This document shows, in pieces, positions 5,020-6,043 of a DNA stretch of 6,043 nt. Numbering within the stretch: position 1 is the stretch's first letter; each line of letters begins with the position of its first letter. A model generated the notes under the pieces. The model worked only from the letters and a program-made list of their open reading frames with translations. It had not been told where the DNA came from and made no database searches. The stretch is from Chlamydiota bacterium (GTDB lineage Bacteria > Chlamydiota > Chlamydiia > Chlamydiales > SM23-39), in the NCBI GenBank assembly GCA_021772195.1, contig JAJFML010000138.1, forward strand, positions 1 to 6,043. Direction: 5' to 3'. Both the position numbers and the translations under genes were made by a program.

Positions 5020-5686
5020 CTAAAGCGCACCTCGATATCTCTTCCACAATTTTTCTAGATAGCGCTATGTAAAGCGGTTTTACAGCAGCATTTTTTGCTG
5101 AAAATTTTTCTTCTAACTGACCCAAAGAAAAATGAAGGGTAGTATCACTTGTGCCATCTGGCAAGGTGAATGAAAGATCTTGAGATGAATCCCCGTCCAC
5201 AAAGTCATAATCGACAAAAGCATGAATTACTTTTGGACCAAAGATCTTTTTCCCTGACAAATTTGATTCCAAAGTAACAACGGCAGATATTTTCCTTCTA
5301 CCTTCCGTAGAGCGAATATTCTTGCTCACACTGCCGTCTGTCTTTAATCTGACTCTTCGATATCCTATTGTCTCATCACTGCCACTAGACAGCCTAACCT
5401 TGAGTTGATACTCGCCATCAAAATTCTGATATTGAAAAGATGGGTTTGAACTAGCTGCCAGGATCAACTCACGTGTAAGCTCTCCTTTTTCATCATTTTC
5501 TGCGAAGGGAATAGAAAGGGTATGCCTACCGGGCCCTAATTGGTAAGAGCACGAATTCAACAAAAGAGGAAGTAAACAGCTACTTATCTTGAGGATCCAA
5601 GACTTTGAGACGCTTAAGAGAGTCTTTTGCTGTTTTGCTAGAAGGGAATTTTTTGAGAACCTTTTTATAGTAGATAATAGCTGCAT
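5006..5686 (-). CDS. lptE: LptE-like lipoprotein for lipopolysaccharide assembly; start uncertain
   Basis: LptE plugs the LptD barrel that delivers lipopolysaccharide to the outer leaflet. A lipobox LLNSC is visible, with the lipidated Cys at codon 5551-5549; the mature part (181 residues) starts CSYQLGPGRHTLSIPFAEN, like the CGY-L...I-I--F-N opening of LptE-type proteins, and continues as an alternating strand pattern typical of the family. The start is a problem: no ATG, GTG or suitably placed TTG lies between ATG 5686 and the lipobox. From 5686 the leader before the Cys would be 45 residues and the gene would overlap bamD by 107 bases. A normal lipoprotein signal, ILKISSCLLPLLLNSC, would begin at ATC 5596 or ATA 5587. 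I report the canonical ATG but consider a shorter, rare-start version quite possible; longer in-frame starts reach 5740. The 3' end overlaps rsbW by 14 bases. Position between bamD and rsbW supports the family call more than sequence alone. Confidence 0.72.
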   Translation of the reverse strand: MQLLSTIKRFSKNSLLAKQQKTLLSVSKSWILKISSCLLPLLLNSCSYQLGPGRHTLSIPFAENDEKGELTRELILAASSNPSFQYQNFDGEYQLKVRLSSGSDETIGYRRVRLKTDGSVSKNIRSTEGRRKISAVVTLESNLSGKKIFGPKVIHAFVDYDFVDGDSSQDLSFTLPDGTSDTTLHFSLGQLEEKFSAKNAAVKPLYIALSRKIVEEISRCALDERN

Positions 5687-6043
5687 TCTTCTTATTTGTT
5701 CTCTCATAGAATTTGCCAGTTTCATACAGATTATGAGCATAAGCTTCTTTCATCTCAGCTAAGATATCTCTAGCCTCTTTTAGCCTCTCTTCTCCAGGGA
5801 AAGCTTGCTCAAACTTCTGTACGTCATTCACAGCATGATCCAAGAGATTAGGATCAAGATGTTCCGCCTTGCACTGCTTTAGGTAGAGATTGCCGAGCTC
5901 TAAATAGCTCTCAATAGCAAGCTCATGTTTTGGAAATCTTCGTATTAGGTAGTGAAACGTTTCAGCACCTTCTTTAAAGTCCTGATAATAACTTTGAATC
6001 AAACCTTTGCCATAAAGTGCCTTAGCAGCAAGCTCATGATATG
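5580..6043 (-). CDS. bamD: BamD/ComL-family outer-membrane assembly TPR lipoprotein, C-terminal part
   Basis: BamD is the essential lipoprotein partner of BamA in the machine that inserts beta-barrel proteins into the outer membrane. About 154 residues are visible; the frame is open to the right edge of the window (reading HELAAKALYGKGLIQSYYQ near the edge), so the start, signal peptide and lipobox lie outside. The sequence consists of tetratricopeptide-like helical pairs: one around YYQDFKEGAETFHYLIRRFP, one around ESYLELGNLYLKQ, and a last pair GKFYERTNKKNAAIIYYKK followed by VLKKFPSSKTAKDSLKRL. The final pair closely follows the BamD signature of the form Y-x-R-x-x-Y/N-AAI-x-Y-x-x-VL-x-x-(F/Y)P-S. 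It ends DPQDK, without the longer tail of some relatives. It is the most upstream visible gene of the bamD-lptE-rsbW operon, whose promoter must lie beyond 6043. Generic TPR proteins are the alternative; the lptE neighbour favours BamD. Confidence 0.82.
   Translation of the reverse strand, partial: YHELAAKALYGKGLIQSYYQDFKEGAETFHYLIRRFPKHELAIESYLELGNLYLKQCKAEHLDPNLLDHAVNDVQKFEQAFPGEERLKEARDILAEMKEAYAHNLYETGKFYERTNKKNAAIIYYKKVLKKFPSSKTAKDSLKRLKVLDPQDK

Noticed and set aside
5580..6002. TTG at 6002 as a true start for the BamD-like gene
   Set aside because: The frame continues open to the window edge with TPR-like sequence (HELAAKALYGKGL), so the gene simply extends beyond the window.

Overview
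The window looks like an ordinary housekeeping segment of a low-GC, Gram-negative, obligate-intracellular type genome, most likely a member of the Chlamydiota and probably one of the environmental (amoeba-associated) lineages. Direct evidence is the low GC content, outer-membrane biogenesis proteins, and an RsbW-type anti-sigma kinase sitting directly behind a BamD-LptE pair and near a DacF-type carboxypeptidase and an RsmB/Fmu methyltransferase. From memory, this order (BamD-like, LptE-like, rsbW, small hypothetical, dacF, hypothetical, fmu) resembles the CT547-CT553 neighbourhood of Chlamydia trachomatis. That match is recalled, not computed.

Layout, left half, plus strand: the 3' end of rsmB/fmu (1-269); a predicted promoter; a SurA-like secreted chaperone gene (335-1351) coupled by a 1-base overlap to rsmA/ksgA (1351-2103); then an unrecognised two-hydrophobic-segment membrane protein (2164-2640) behind a strong ribosome binding site. 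This block converges on dacF (3832-2651, minus strand) with only 10 bases between the stop codons.

Middle: a 164-base divergent intergenic region (3833-3996) holds a near-perfect inverted repeat next to dacF and a consensus-like promoter for a small acidic protein gene (3997-4428). Then comes a 180-base gap (4429-4608) with an AAGGAG ribosome binding site in front of a 35-codon frame whose start codon would be ATA. This is the best candidate for something overlooked or decayed.

Right half, minus strand: a tightly overlapping operon bamD (partial) - lptE - rsbW, read from the right edge toward 4609, ending in a hairpin that lies within the last rsbW codons.

Taken together, the genes serve envelope construction (SurA-like chaperone, BamD, LptE, and DacF for peptidoglycan trimming), ribosomal RNA methylation (RsmB, RsmA) and sigma-factor control (RsbW). 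I see no mobile element, CRISPR array, tRNA or rRNA, and no clear sign of a novel multi-gene system. The unusual points are local: the start of lptE, the ATA-start small frame, the dacF leader inverted repeat, the degenerate parvulin region of the SurA-like protein, and two unrecognised small proteins.
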